Below, piece after piece: positions 1 through 13,155 of a stretch of 64,000 bases of DNA. A model generated the notes under the pieces. The model had not been told where the DNA came from. It worked only from the letters and a program-made list of their open reading frames with translations, and ran no database searches. The stretch spans positions 16,058,935 to 16,122,934 of the forward strand of contig JAQFVV010012402.1 in NCBI GenBank assembly GCA_028023455.1, written 5' to 3'. Both the position numbers and the translations under genes were made by a program. Source of the DNA: Epiperipatus broadwayi. Its lineage: Eukaryota > Onychophora > Udeonychophora > Euonychophora > Peripatidae. Positions within the stretch are counted from its first letter, which is position 1. Each line of letters begins with the position of its first letter.

Positions 1-116
1 ATTCGATAATATAATAGAATATTTAATTAATCTATTCACTTCCCTCATTTTATACTATTAACATGGAATTTTTCCAGTACTTCAAATATTTCTTCTCCCA
101 AGTGAGGAAACGAGAA

Positions 117-117
<1 letters not shown>

Positions 118-148
<31 letters not shown>

Positions 149-159
149 TGATGATGATG
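118..159. repeat. (AAT)n/(ATG)n microsatellite
   Basis: A run of about nine AAT units turns into five ATG units. It is ordinary simple-sequence DNA. Confidence 0.9.
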
Positions 160-1354
160 TTAAAAATCAAATTTTTTAATCAATCGCATAGGTTAAAATG
201 ATTGATTGATGAGTCTTCTGAAAGTGTCCTTCACATTATTAGTCTATTATTTTCAAAATTGTCCTCTCTGGATAAAGATAGAATACTGTTCCCTCGAATA
301 ATGGCATCTTCATGCTTGAAATGATGATATATTGATCTTGTCCAGATGATTTTCACTTGGGTTATGTGTAGGCATCTTACAAAAGATGATGGATGTTCTT
401 CAGGATTTACAGCAATAAATAAATGAAATCTCTATGCTTTTATGGCTGTGGTGATGGCGTTAGATCATCCTATGATATTTTTTCTTTAACCCAAATGCAT
501 TATATAACTATGAATATCATATAAGTATTTTATCATGTTCCAATTTGTAATTTAACAATGACCATGTAAATATTGAGCAATTATTTACTATTTGGCCTTT
601 TGCAGTTGTTAATAATGATTTACTTTTCTTGCTTCTTAAAAAAAATCTACTTATTTCTTTAAACTGACATGATTATTTATTGACTGTTGATTCTATTGCT
701 AATTTTGCTTCTGTTTGTATGAACATCATTTAAAAATCCATGTCATTTAGAAAACACACGTTCATTTTTCTAATATTTGAATTTTAATTACAACGAAGCT
801 GGTTTTTATTTAGCTAGAATTTTTAAAAGACTTGAAATGAAAGTTCAAATTGCTTCTTTATAATATTCATTTTTTTGAAATCCGATTGGTTCATTTCTTT
901 ATATTTTATGTGATTTTCTATTATTATGCAGACTTTATTTACAATATTTGAGATTAAAACAATTATTAGTTGAAGTTTTAATTTTGTTTTCACAATTGGT
1001 TGCTAAGTGACTGCTTTTTGATTATGACATTAATTTTTTCTTGCATCTAGAAATACCTTAGTTATTGTCCTAATCTAGATAATGACATACAATACAAATC
1101 TTTAACTTTGGTGTTAACATACATATACATTTGATTTGTTTTTCCTTAGTGTTTGACTTAATGGTTTAATGGTTTTTATAACTCTTATTATTAAAAGAAA
1201 AAATTAAGTTGTTGTGAGATTTAGTGTTTTAGTTTTTTTAATAAGAAAAAAAAGTTTATTGTATATGTGTGCATTAAAAAAAAAATACTAGTATATGTTT
1301 AGCAATTTATTGGTTAAGAAAATATTTTCCCTGGCCTAATTGGTAGTATAGCAT
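160..1354. other. AT-rich DNA, nothing recognised
   Basis: No open frame of useful length, repeat or RNA-like structure could be supported in this 1.2-kb stretch on either strand. Confidence 0.6.
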
Positions 1355-1447
1355 ATCACTAAAAACCAGTCAACAATTAGACAATCCCAATATCAATAAC
1401 AATCAACAATTTCTAACTGTTATCAAGGTGACCTTTTTTTAACAATA
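1355..1447 (+). repeat. Dispersed repeat, copy 1
   Basis: About 93 bp beginning ATCACTAAAAACCAGTCAAC. It matches 1669-1764 with a handful of substitutions. A third, inverted piece lies at about 8463-8510. The nature of the repeat is unknown. Confidence 0.7.
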
Positions 1448-1668
1448 AGGATGGATTTCACCTTTATTAATGGTATAATATACTTATATAGACACGAAAG
1501 ATTGTAACTTGACTACAGAGATTGAAGGTATATAAAACCTATTTTGAATGCAGACTAATAAGTTGTCAACTATAACATTACAAACTGCAATGATAAATTT
1601 CAAATTGCATCCAAAGTATTACTTAAATAATAAGTGTAATAATGTTCAAGGCTAAATGGGTTTATAAG

Positions 1669-1764
1669 TAATCATTAAAAACTAGTCAACACTTAGACAA
1701 TCCCAATATCAATAACAATCAGCAATTTCTAACTGTTGTCAAGGCAACCTCCTTTTAACAATAT
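1669..1764 (+). repeat. Dispersed repeat, copy 2
   Basis: Direct copy of 1355-1447, about 310 bp downstream. It shares the core TAGACAATCCCAATATCAAT. It runs into a short AT-rich TATATA stretch at its end. Confidence 0.7.
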
Positions 1765-3037
1765 ATGTATATATTTAACAATATATATATATTAATTCTA
1801 ATATTCTCATGTATAAATGAATTCATAGCATTGTTTCCAAGAGCTTCCATGTAATAAAAATATATAACAACTAATAATTGATGTTTCAGTACAATAACAA
1901 TTTACTTTCCTCAGATCTTCTTCTTTGTCAAATCATAAAAATGCATGTGGTGAGATTTGAAATCCTTATTATTATTATTTTTGTTATTTTCTTCTTATTT
2001 TTAAATTCTATTTTAAGAAGTTTTAAAAATATTTTATCCTCCAATAGTTTTTTCCAAATATTGTTAATTTTCTTTAATTCACATTTTTCATTTATGCTCT
2101 TAGGCCTTTTAAATATCTCTATAGCTTCCCTTAGCAATCTCTGGTCATATTGTTCAATTTCTGACAGAATATGTGTTTTATTAAAATTGATGTCATGGTT
2201 TGTTAATTTAATATGTGAACAATATTTGGAAAAAGCTATTGGAGTATAAAATATTTTTTAAAACTTCTGAACCAATAGAATTTAAAAATAAGGAGAAAGT
2301 AACAAAAGAAAAAAAATAATTTTAATCTCACCATACACATTCTTATGATTTGAGAAATAAGAAGCTCTAAGAAAATTACTTATTTTTGAATTGAAATATC
2401 AGCGATTTAACTATTATATTTATTACCTGGAAACTTCTGGAATTAATACTAGTGATATATATATATATTGTAACGGAATAATAATTAGAAGCAATTATTA
2501 ATTATTAAAATATGTTTATAATCTGTGCCTTTATTTATCTATTTATATCTCAAGTGCCCTTATTTAACTTAACCTCCATCATCACTCATTTTTACTTATG
2601 TTTAATTGACAAATTATGAGGTCATAGTCCCTTTTTAAAAAAAACATTTATTTAAGAATAAGCTATCTCTGTACAAGTGTGCCCTTTTTTATGCCATCAT
2701 TTATCCAGTTTTTAATGCTTTCATAAAACTTAACTCCCTCTATGCCCTATTTTAATACACTAAGCAAAAGAAAAAAAAATACTTATATAACATATGTACC
2801 TATATTTATAAGAGAGTTCACATCTCAAGTTATATATATACTCGTCTATCCTTCTAGAGATCCGACAGACATTGACAGCCAAAAGAATGATTAGCAATTC
2901 ACAATAATGAGATAGACAAAAGAATTCAATCACTGCACTTAAAGCACATAATTCTCCATGAACACTCAGATGATCACCCCAATTCAATCACTCTAAGCTA
3001 CTACAACCCATAATAGTTTATTACAAACACTGTTGCA
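1765..3037. other. AT-rich DNA, possible old LTR remnant
   Basis: No gene seen. The segment from about 2469 (TGTAACGGAATAATAATTAG) resembles the segment from 3868 (TGTAACTGAATT) over some 60 bp, and a GTTACA lies near 4116. This could be the decayed end of an old LTR-like repeat, but boundaries and duplications could not be fixed. Confidence 0.25.
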
Positions 3038-3232
3038 TTGCCCTGCTTACTTCCAAGTCTTAGGGGCTTTAATTCGTCAAATGCTGCCTTGCTTTTCTTT
3101 AAAGTCTTAGAGGCAACTATTATATATATATCAGTAAAAAAAAATACTGCCTTGCTCTCTCTGGAGTCTTAGAGGCGAAATATTATGTATCAGAAAAACT
3201 ATGCCTTGCTCTCTCTGGAGTCTTAGAGGCAA
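3038..3232. repeat. Degenerate tandem repeat, four units
   Basis: Four copies of a motif of about 29 bp, TGCCTTGCTCTCTCTGGAGT followed by CTTAGAGGC, start near 3038, 3084, 3148 and 3202. Irregular AT-rich spacers separate them. The last two copies are identical in the core and the first is the most diverged. Confidence 0.75.
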
Positions 3233-6200
3233 AATCATGGCAGGCCTACTGTTAACTGCTTCATGATAAATAATAACTGATATTCTAATCTGGGTTGGAG
3301 CAGTGAATGAGATAAATCAATCACCAGTGGCATGAATACATCACATCCTCAAGGCAATGACAAAAATTCTCCATCCATCATCAAAATTGTAACACAACCA
3401 ACCAAACTCCAACAATCAAATATCCCATCCAACCTCCAAAATCATAGATTTCCTACAACACAAACTTTTTAAATATGAACAAAATTATTATTCCACAATT
3501 CAAGGCTATTAATATTTCTATGCTTATCTAACAGCAATACTATATTTCACTGATAAGCAAAATATTAAAAAAAAACAGTGCTATTAACTTTAACACTTAT
3601 TATAAGTTGTGATATCTTTATATTTTAAAAATTGAAACTAAGCTGCTTAATGGCTATATTTATCATCATCAAAAAAATTCAACAGCAGTAATCATCATCA
3701 TAAGGCCAAAATATTTCTATATAATAATATAAAAAAAATTACACACAAAAATATATATATATATATTTAAAACTATACATCTGTCATCATTATATACTAC
3801 ATCTCTCAGGTATGTGGTGTATTTCAAGCCCTTGTTTGGCTTATTTCGAGCCCTAGTTGGTGCGCCATTTGTAACTGAATTAAAATTATAGACGAAATGA
3901 TTAATTATTAAAACATATGTGTTTGTAATCTGTCATTTGTAACAGTATGAATAAATAAAGATGAATTGATAAAAGGGTTGATAAAAGGCTGTTACTTTAT
4001 AACTAATTACAATCTATATATTGATGAATGATAAAATGATAGTTGCTATAATTCAATAACTAAATATAACATTATAGCCCGATTGCAACTATCCTAAACA
4101 TTAATTCTGTTACACTAATAATGAAATAAATAAATCATCTCATTTCTTAGTACTTAAAATAACAACAGTGAAATTTAAAACTATCATCATTAAATATTTA
4201 ATGATATTTAGATATTGGGAAGTCATTTGAACAATAAAACATACTGGCCATTGTCATCAAATAAAAATAATATTAAATATAGCATCTGAATAAAATTACC
4301 CACTTTGAGATTCTTGGAGTGCATTATGCTTATCTCCTATACTAAGTTCTTTTAACAAAGAATCCTTCCTATTCTTTTTTCCAACCATATAAGACCATTC
4401 ATGGTCATATGCACACACTGGTGCTATTCATGACAACTTATAAAACATATTACACAAAGTTAATAAGTTGGAAAAGGGATGGGATCCCTTTTTATTCAGT
4501 TTAGCTAAGTATATGTGTTTTCCCACAAGTGCCACTAGATTGTTTTAAATCTAGATAAATATCAGTTTAGAGTGTACTGAGTTCAAACTCATTCGGTACA
4601 TTTTTATCACACATGACTTGGATGACTAATAAAAAAAATGACACTTATATTTTACTCATGTCGAATAAAATCATAAGATCCCCATATCACCAAAGTTTAT
4701 ATACATCAAGACTCTTAATAGACATTGCTAGCTCATTTTATGTATATTGATGAACAGACAAGTATAATCCTATTAATGTCTTCTAAACAAGCATCGTGAA
4801 GACCATTATTGATATTGATGGCCATTTAACTAGATTATTTATTACAATATAAAGGTAATGATGATGATGACAATAATATCATAACAATAATGATAATAAT
4901 AGTGATGATGGTACCAGCCATAGGTTATTAATAAACTCACAACAATAAATTTATCTTTATAAACTCATAAGCACTTTTTAAAATCATCCCATGTCAAACT
5001 GGGATTTAATTATTACATTCACTAGCATTTATATAAGTTTATGTTTATTTACTAAAATACTTTTATAGTTAAAACTAGGATTTCATAATACTAGTGATGA
5101 TGACTGATCATCATGAATCTCTATGCATAATATTCAACTTTCCACAAATCCTTATTTACTAAATATATTAATTATGTTAAACATTAGATTTAATGATTAT
5201 ACTTTATTTAATCAATGATGATGGCGATCTTAACTCCTGTATAGTATTATTTGAAACATTGTTTTAATCAATAATATATCCATCTTTGATGAGGATGATC
5301 AAAACTCATGGGCATAACATAATTTTAGCTTTCTATTGTTGAACTATAATTATTAAAATTTGGTTATTATCAAGCATAATCCCTAAATACTTAAAGGTAA
5401 ATCAACATTCTAGTTTACTTAACATTTTCGAGTGCTTAATATTTGCAAGTGATTGCTCAATATTTACGAATGATGATTCTTAATATCTGCGAGCAATGAT
5501 GATGAATTAAAATGATAGAATTAAGACAAGAAAATACAACAATATTTTTAATAAGAACTCGGAAACCAACTAAGATATATAATTATATTTTATTAATACT
5601 ATTACTCTTTCTTTCTTTAAAATCAAATTTACTAAGTAGATAAATGGCTTATTATTACATTAATTCAATACAAAACTAACACAAAATTTTATATACAAAT
5701 TCATCATTTTGGATAATTTTAAAATAAGCTGGCTTAAAATGACATTTAAAAAAATATATTTCATGGAATGCTTACTCAAGACTTTCCTAACTTATTATAT
5801 CATAAAAATAAATTTCATATGTAACTTGTGTTTTATTTCACTTCCATTCATATGTAAGCCTTGCTTTATAATTTACCATATTTAAACTAATTATGTATAA
5901 CCTATTCTTTTTACGTGTTTGTGTAAGCAATTACACATGCACACATTCGGTAATGTTAACATATATGTTTAAAATGTATACCCCTATATTAGAGATTAAT
6001 ACATAAATTACATATATAGAAAATATTCTTGCAATCTTTTAGCAAAAGAAAATAAAATACATTATATCAATTTCAATATGCAACAAGATTAAAAAAACAA
6101 ACATTATAAATGCATATATTTATAGGCTGCTCATTATCATAACAAATGAAAAACAATAAAAAAAAAAACATTTCAATATTACAATATATAATATAAAAAA

Positions 6201-7851
6201 AATAATGAAAATTTAAGTTTAAAGATTTAAACTGTGTTTGTATTATGTTATGTGGTATTGAGAATAACTATCGATAAACAAGCCTTTAATGTTTCTGTAT
6301 CAAAGAAAAAAAATAATGCTTTGACCAATAAATTAAGGTTTACTTTTAATAAGCAATAATAAAAGATCTGTTAAGGAAAGTTCATAGTTCCCGATTACTT
6401 TCACTTCCTATAAATATCCTGAGTTTGAATTTTCAGACTGCTTGTCTTTGCTCCATTTAAAAAAAAAAGTTCTTGCAGATACTTTCAAGATAAACATTAA
6501 TTAATTGACTTGCTGGTTTTCATAATTTTAAAATTATTTATTGTTGATGCTTTTGATAACGCTGAATTCATTGACTGGCTTGCTTCTACCATTTCAAAAA
6601 GAGTTATTTCAAATACTTTTAGATAAGTATGAACTGGTGGATTTGCTTGTCTCTCCCATTTAAAAAAAATTGTTGTAGGCACTTTAGATGACTGAGAAAA
6701 ACTTTAACAAAAAATTTGGTTCATAGCTTCAAACCTGGCTATATATGTGGCTTTTATTCATCTTTCCTTTCTTCTTGGCTCTTGTCAAAGATGATAATGA
6801 GATGACATTTTTGGCTGGTTTTAAATTTGTCCATTCTTTTGGTTACTATGGACCGGTATATGGGTCCACAGTGGACCAGTGATTTAACCTATTCTGTATT
6901 AATCCAGGAAGCAGAAAAAATGGTTTTAGCAATGCAAATTCATTATATTATACACACAGCAAAATATATTAATATCATTTCATAGAATTGTTAATAACTT
7001 CTTCCAATAAGTTCAATTTTGTTCCATTTTTCCTTCTTTATCTTAATCTTGCTGGAATTACTTATATATATACACATCTTCGTCTATACTGACTTTAAAG
7101 CAAGAGTCATTTTTTTCTTCCTCAACATTTAAAGAGTGAAAAAAAAAATCAAATCGCTCACTCTCCTTTTCCCAACATTTAAAAAAAAAACTGACTGCTC
7201 GCTACATCTCTGTTTAATAATAAAGAAAAACTGACTGATCACTAAATATTGTTTCATTCGTTTTTATTGTGAATTTTGGTCAAAGAAAATGACCACCTGC
7301 ATATCTTATCTCGAGATAAAAGATAAAAAAAATCAGAGTTTGACAAGTTGATGTTCTATCGCGATTTTACAAGAAAATTAATAATCATGCTTTATCCCAT
7401 CAAAGCACCCCTTTTATAAAAATAATCTTAGACACAGATAACAAACAATAAATTTGGCAATCTATAGTCATTAGCAATAGGTGTAAAAGCATTTTTTTGT
7501 TTTTATACAGACGTTTTCATTCTTTCACACTCTTTTGCATGTGTACATTTTTTTAATCTCCTAATCTACTAATCTGATCACCTTATTTTACACTTTCTTT
7601 CTGATCTGCTTTATTTTAACAAAGTTAATGTTAAATAATTTAACACCCTATTTAACAAGAAAATATAATAAATCAATATTAAATATTATTACCTTCTCTC
7701 TCTATAACTGCTTATTTATTAACTATTTATAAATTATATAATAATAAATACACACATAAATCTATATATATAAAAGAAAAAAATTTTTTTTTAGATAAAT
7801 AATATATCTATGTGTTTGAAATGAGTCATATACATACAATATATATATATA
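3233..7851. other. 4.6 kb of AT-rich DNA without a recognisable gene
   Basis: Apart from short AT and ATG runs (for example around 4858-4910), nothing definite was found. Between about 6430 and 6690 a motif like CTTGTCTCTCCCATTTAAAA plus a CTTT(A/C)AGAT block recurs three times in degenerate form. This suggests an old local duplication. Confidence 0.5.
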
Positions 7852-8454
7852 AAGAGAGTGCTAATAGCTCTAAACAAGCTTATTTAGTTTATTTTTTATG
7901 ATAAATGCTACAAGAGAAAATACCTAAAGCCTTTATCTATGATGGTACCCATCCCCAGTCCAGTTTCGAGCTATGGCTCTCATCAGTGAGGAGCTAGGAC
8001 ATTAGATTCAAAATATTAACTCAAGCCAAGCATTTATCTAATTCTTAAATATTAAGAAAAAGATCCAAATCTTCAGACACCTACATGTCTTCAAACTCAG
8101 CTCTTTAACCAAAGAAACTATATGAGCCTGAACTATATTCAGTGATCCCATATATTAGTTGGCTTAGCAATTTAATATGGCCAAAGCCCTAATAGCAAAA
8201 TTATAATATTATTAAAAATCAGTCATTTGTCACATGACCTATACAGTTTGTATTACCAATATGTAATATATAAAGAGCATCCGGTCTGGGGATGGGGACC
8301 ATCATAGATAAAGACTTCAGGTATTTTCTCTTGTAGCATTTATCATAAAAAATAAACTAAATAAGCTTGTTTAGAGCTATTAGCACACTCTTTATATATT
8401 ACATATTGGTAATATAAGCTATATAGGTCATGTGACAAATGACTGATTTTTACT
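7852..8454. mobile_element. Fold-back element with hammerhead core (relative of family R)
   Basis: The left arm, about 7852-7963, is the reverse complement of 8282-8398. A second inverted pair, 8213-8276 with 8386-8453, shares the tail sequence TTGTCACATGACCTATA. Reading outward, each arm begins at a hammerhead-type junction, CTGGGGATGGG, and runs through ACCATCATAGATAAAG. The GAAAC...CTGGGGAT core is shared with family R, but the arms are otherwise different. The flanks are AT microsatellites, so a target duplication cannot be judged. The extra inverted tail inside the element suggests more than two joined copies. Confidence 0.7.
7952..7992 (-). ncRNA. Hammerhead ribozyme, type I, nearly complete
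   Basis: On the minus strand the order is stem I 5' side TCCTCA (7987-7992), CTGATGA (7980-7986), stem II GAGC-CATA-GCTC (7968-7979), GAAA (7964-7967), a very short stem III segment (7958-7963) and stem I 3' side TGGGGA (7952-7957). Stem I is 6 bp with one G-T pair. Stem II is a perfect 4 bp with a four-base loop. All invariant core positions are present. The one defect is the cleavage triplet, which reads GAC where related copies have GTC, so this copy is probably inactive. It matches the short-stem-III type I class known from animal retrozymes and Penelope-like elements. Confidence 0.75.
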
Positions 8455-8462
8455 AATATATA

Positions 8463-8510
8463 TATATTGTTGATTGCTATTAATACTGAGATTGGCTAAG
8501 TGTTGATTGA
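8463..8510 (-). repeat. Inverted piece of the 1.4-kb dispersed repeat
   Basis: The reverse complement resembles 1369-1412 and 1684-1725 (GTCAACACTTAGACAATC and AATAGCAATCAACAAT). It directly follows the fold-back at 7852-8454. Confidence 0.5.
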
Positions 8511-10136
8511 AAGTTTGTGAGATTTTATATATATTTTTTATTATGAGTTCAGCTACAAATAATCACATAAACAACCAATTAACAACAAACTGAAATTGCA
8601 TCATCTAGAAACAATATTTTAATTGTCTGATTCATTATAAAATGAAAACAGAACAACTTTTAGCTTATTTTCTAGTTTTAAATAAGGGATTAGATGAGGC
8701 ATCAAGAATTTATATGTGTGAAAAATTAAAGTATTACTATTTCTCATATCTTTTCACAAGTAAACAATTCTTTCCAGTAAAGTATATATGTAAAAATTAG
8801 AAGATTTTTACAAACTTAAAAAGCTATAAATATTGAGTTTGTGCTAGGATTTTCTATTACAGAATAATTTGATTTCAGTTTGTTATTCCAACTTTTAATT
8901 GGTGTTACTGGGATAAAAATTTAGTGCAGATGTGTTTTATGCAAAGATGCCAGGTAGAGTTTTGAATATTTAGTTTTGGATTGCTGAGTAGTGATAGAGA
9001 AGCATGATAATTTGTATGAAGATGGAGAGTGGAAGAAATATAAAGATAGAAGTGTTTTGGTTTTTTGTGTAGAGTTTTAGACAAGAATAGGGAATAAGAG
9101 GATTGAATACTGAAACTAATAAAATATAATAGAATAAAAAAAGTAATTCATCAGAAACAATAAATATTTGTTTATTGTAGATTGAAAGAGAATAGTAGGG
9201 AGAAAGAAATAGTAGGTTTATTGTTAACATGTAATATCTTCAGAGGTTGGATATTTGCAATGCATGCAGACAGATTTAGTTAGTATATTTTTAATAATAG
9301 ACTCAGTTCTAAAACTATTATGTCTACAAAATATGTATTAATTTAAAATAATTTATAGCTCCCCTATTTTAATCCTAATCTCAGCCAGCAAAGAAATTAG
9401 TAATTAAATGATTAGTTGAGGTGTATTTTGAAGCCTATTTTGATTACTTTTGTAACTCCCTCCTCTTATTTAATTATTTACTCCAAACACTTGAAAGGGT
9501 ATAAATAAATCCAAAAGTAATAGTTGGTGACAGAGCTAGAGGACTTTATAGAAGCACCTCATATTCTAGAGTATCCAAACCTGTAGGTCTCCAAGTGGAT
9601 GTAAGGAAACAACTTACGAGTTATACAGATCTTTACTTTTATTTTTTTTTGTAAGCCTTCAAGTTATTTTCTCCATTAACAATTTGTGTATGAACTTGTA
9701 TTTATAGTGTTAGCCATATGATTAAATACAATCATTATATATACTATTAAAATATATGCTTGGTAACTTGTTGAGTCAATATATTTCGCCATTGAATCCT
9801 TTCTGCACAATCATCTTATTTTGTATGTCTAGCTTAACTGAAAATAAATCTCACAATGTGCTGAGATTAGCCTATTAAACATAATAATATTTAACTTGGA
9901 TAATAGTATTTCTAAACATATGGTCTGTGCACAGAAACCTCTAATTTAATCTAAGAAGAATCATTTTACATGATACAAATTAAAAGGTTCTGTGCCCAAG
10001 CTTCTTAGAAACTCCCGAGCAATAAATTATTCAATTATTTATAAATAAATTCAAAAACTGATTACCATTTGGTAATAAAATTATAGTAAATATTTTTAAA
10101 TTCTTTTCACCAAGTGGATTATTAATTTATATATAT
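8511..10136. other. AT-rich DNA, no gene seen
   Basis: No convincing coding region, repeat or RNA. The only feature is an AT run just before the LTR element, 10131-10136, which forms one side of its probable target duplication. Confidence 0.5.
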
Positions 10137-12387
10137 TGTAACGAGCACAGACGTTCGTTACATTGTTTTTTTTTATATATATTATTAAACAAGTTAAAAT
10201 AAAAAGTTCGCATTTAAAAACTTTCTTTAAAAAAAAAATTGAAATTAAAATATCGTCTTAAACTCTTATATATTAAGTCGCACAGATAATGAAAAATTAT
10301 TAAAATAAAATTTTTATTAAAGAAAAAAGGTATTTTTAAAACTAAATTTTAAAAAGATTTGGAGATAAAATTATATCTTTCAATTTTATCTTGAAATATA
10401 TTTTTGATTTGGAAAACAGGGTAATTAATTAGAAATGGAAATGATTGTTAATTAGTTAAATTAAAACCAGCCTTGAGCATTTAAATGTAATAACCTCAGT
10501 CAGATAGAAAAAAAAACAATAGAAACTGATTAGCCAATGAAAGAAATCCATTTGGGAAATCGGACCTCAGCGAAAGAATCATCACTCCATAACGCAATGT
10601 TAATTCAATCCTTGACATTAATATAAAAAGGACAGGTTTTGGAAAGCTTAGGTAGTTAGTGACTGGAAATTGATTATTACGATGTGACTATATGTAGTAG
10701 CACGGAGTTGGAGGAATTGACAGACGCACGGTCAATTCTTCCAGTTCTGTAAGAAAGGAAGAAAAATGGGCCATCGTTTCTTCATTGAGGACTAATTACA
10801 CTAAAAAAAAATAATAAAAATCTCCAAAGGATAAATAAATCGATCAACCGGATACAAATCTTCGGACGACGTGGGAATTCACGTGCAAACGGCAAGGAAT
10901 ATACGAAGATGAACTATTTCAATAACCGTAAGACTTTAAAATTTATGAACAGAAAATTAAAAACTTTCCAGATTTAAATGATGTCAATATTATTCTATCT
11001 GACCAACATTATTTTATTAATTAGTTATAATTTTATTTAATGTATTTAATTTGTAAAATCATTTCCATTTATTTATTTATTTATTTAATTTTGTTCTTTA
11101 AGTTTTATTATGATTTCTGTTTTCCGTTAAATAAATTATAAAAAAATGTTAAACTTAAATCGGGCGTGAATGGCTGTATCGATTTGTAAAGATATATTAA
11201 GGGAGGGTAATCTTGGGTTGTTCATTTCGTAGTTGAATTGGTTCAATGGATTGGATATATTTATGTAATTAGTAGGTGTAATATGAGATCCGCCACGGGC
11301 AGGATTATAGATATACGCCACACACCCTCTGTTTGCCTATGGATGGGTTTGTAAGTCGGCAGAATACCGCAGCCCATTCCTATGGAGTTTTTAGTTTATT
11401 GATCTACTTGCCCACAGATGTCACATCCCTATGGGTGGAGAGTCAATGTCGTTTCTATTTCTATATATTGTTCAGATGTACATTCCTGACAATATTGTTG
11501 TGTTGTCGTATCATGCTACATTGAATACATGAATGTATCAGATGGATTGGCGCCAGTTGATTGCGAAATGTGTTGCCTAAGGTTAAGTAGGGATAGAATA
11601 TTTTATTTTTAAATGCAAATCTATGTAGTCGATTCAGGCTCGATCCTAAATAAAACTATTAAATTTAAGTTGTTTATAGACGCTTGCATGGATTGTTTAT
11701 CGGTTAACTCTGTTTTGCGTTTCATATTTGATCAAAATGTATAGACATTCGATAAATAATGATACCTTACGGTGAGTATCTAAAAATGTATTTATTCGGA
11801 TGTCTTTTAAGTTATTGATGATGATGCAAGTATCTTACGATGAATACTAGAGGGTTTCTTATAATTCCCTATGCAATTGTCAGTAATCAATAATTTTGTA
11901 TTTTGATCGTTTATGTTTACTTTGAAATGTTTTTGACCGTTGAAATCTATGTAACCGATCTATAGCAACATATTAAACATGTTTATAAGCCCATCTGTGC
12001 GAACTTGATTAAAAATGTAAATTTATAATATAATAGTAACTCAATGTAAATTAAAGTAAAATCAAAGTTAAAAATAATGTTAAATGTAAATCACTAAAAT
12101 AATTTTAAACCTTATATATATGTGCATAAATAAATCTGTTTGTATGATAATTACTGGCAGTGGCTTACTTTATTCTTTTATATACTAGTAAATGATATTA
12201 TTAAATCTCTGCTATTCCACTGAGCTAGTGACAATGGGCTAACGATCTAAATATGTAAATAAGGTGGAATCCTAACAGCGCGTATCTGCCTACTCTATAA
12301 ATTTTTCTAGGCTCAAATGCCTAGATGGCGCCCTTTGGTAGTGCGGTGCGGTGCGATGCGATCTACCACTTCGTTTGGATCGTTATA
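10137..12387 (+). repeat. 5' LTR
   Basis: Starts TGTAACGAGCACAGACG and folds immediately, since TGTAACGA pairs with TCGTTACA eight to ten bases later. A TATA-like box lies at 10622-10630 and several AATAAA signals occur downstream (for example around 11128 and 11649). Small open frames inside (for example 11136-11321 minus) show no protein features. The LTR is unusually long for an animal retroelement. Confidence 0.9.
10622..10630 (+). promoter_or_regulatory. Candidate TATA box of the 5' LTR
   Basis: TATAAAAAG in a locally less AT-biased setting, about 485 bp into the LTR, repeated at 13641-13649 in the other LTR. It is a plausible U3/R promoter; there is no direct evidence of transcription. 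Confidence 0.4.
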
Positions 12388-12389
12388 AT

Positions 12390-12407
12390 TGGCGCCCAAC
12401 ATGGGGC
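12390..12407 (+). other. tRNA-Lys primer binding site
   Basis: TGGCGCCCAACATGGGGC lies two bases after the end of LTR1. Its TGGCGCCCAAC start complements the 3' end of a lysine tRNA, as in many retroelements. It fixes the element's orientation as plus. Confidence 0.85.
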
Positions 12408-13155
12408 CTTACCTCAGAGATTGACCCTGAGAAGGGGAATTAATGCTGAAATTTCCGATCTTTAATAAACCACAAATACCCTGAGCAAATTTTATCAAAA
12501 TGAATGTTTTATCTGCTTACATAAGTCGGATATTTTTAAATTTTATAAAAGCACTGCCAGCAAGAAATTGCGCATATATATTAAATAAAAGAAAGTATAA
12601 ATAATTTTAAAACTAATTTTTGTAAATTAAAAAGAAAATCAAAAGGTTGCATTGGATATGTCTTTTTTTTGTTAATACATATTGATGCATTAACGTGTAT
12701 AGGCGCACAGCTACGGAAGTTTATGATCGAAATGTGGTACCTTATGATGAGTACCGTTGGGAATTTACGTCAGTGTAATCCTATTTATGCATTTCAATCA
12801 GTCATAAATAAGTTGGTGGTAGTTATAATTGTGCTGCAAATATACACGTATAAATCCATTATCTTGGAACATATTTATCTCAATGCAACCTTCCTAAATA
12901 AGTTAAATAATTTGTTTGTCATGCCGTAAGTAGAAATCAAATGGATAAAATAAAATAGAATTCTCGGGGGGAGGGGTGTTAACGTAAATGGTCCTTAGGT
13001 AGGCGATGGTCAACATTTTCTTTTTCTTTTTGTATATAGTTTTTTGTAAAATTATTAACTGAATGTTTGTAAATTTTGTTAATACCGTAATTACTAACCC
13101 TAAGTAAAATATTTTTTTTTTTTTGATCATTTTTTTTTAAGTAACTTTACTGATA
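12408..13155 (+). other. Interior of the LTR element, non-coding
   Basis: About 750 bp without retroviral protein motifs. The longest frames (12669-12929 plus, 12903-13130 minus) have no recognisable domains. A purine tract GGGGGGAGGGG followed by TGTTAACG lies at about 12966-12983, 170 bp before LTR2. The bases directly before LTR2 are not purine-rich, so the usual polypurine tract is displaced or lost. Confidence 0.7.

Noticed and set aside
2469-4116. An old LTR pair starting TGTAAC at 2469 and 3868
   Set aside because: Similarity covers only about 60 bp and no duplication, primer site or matching ends were found.
11136-11524. Small open frames conserved in both LTRs (61 and 63 codons) as genes
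   Set aside because: Conservation is explained by LTR identity; no domains, and substitutions show no coding bias that I can judge.
12669-13130. Interior frames of the LTR element as gag or an accessory gene
   Set aside because: No retroviral motif; the two frames are on opposite strands and AT-rich.
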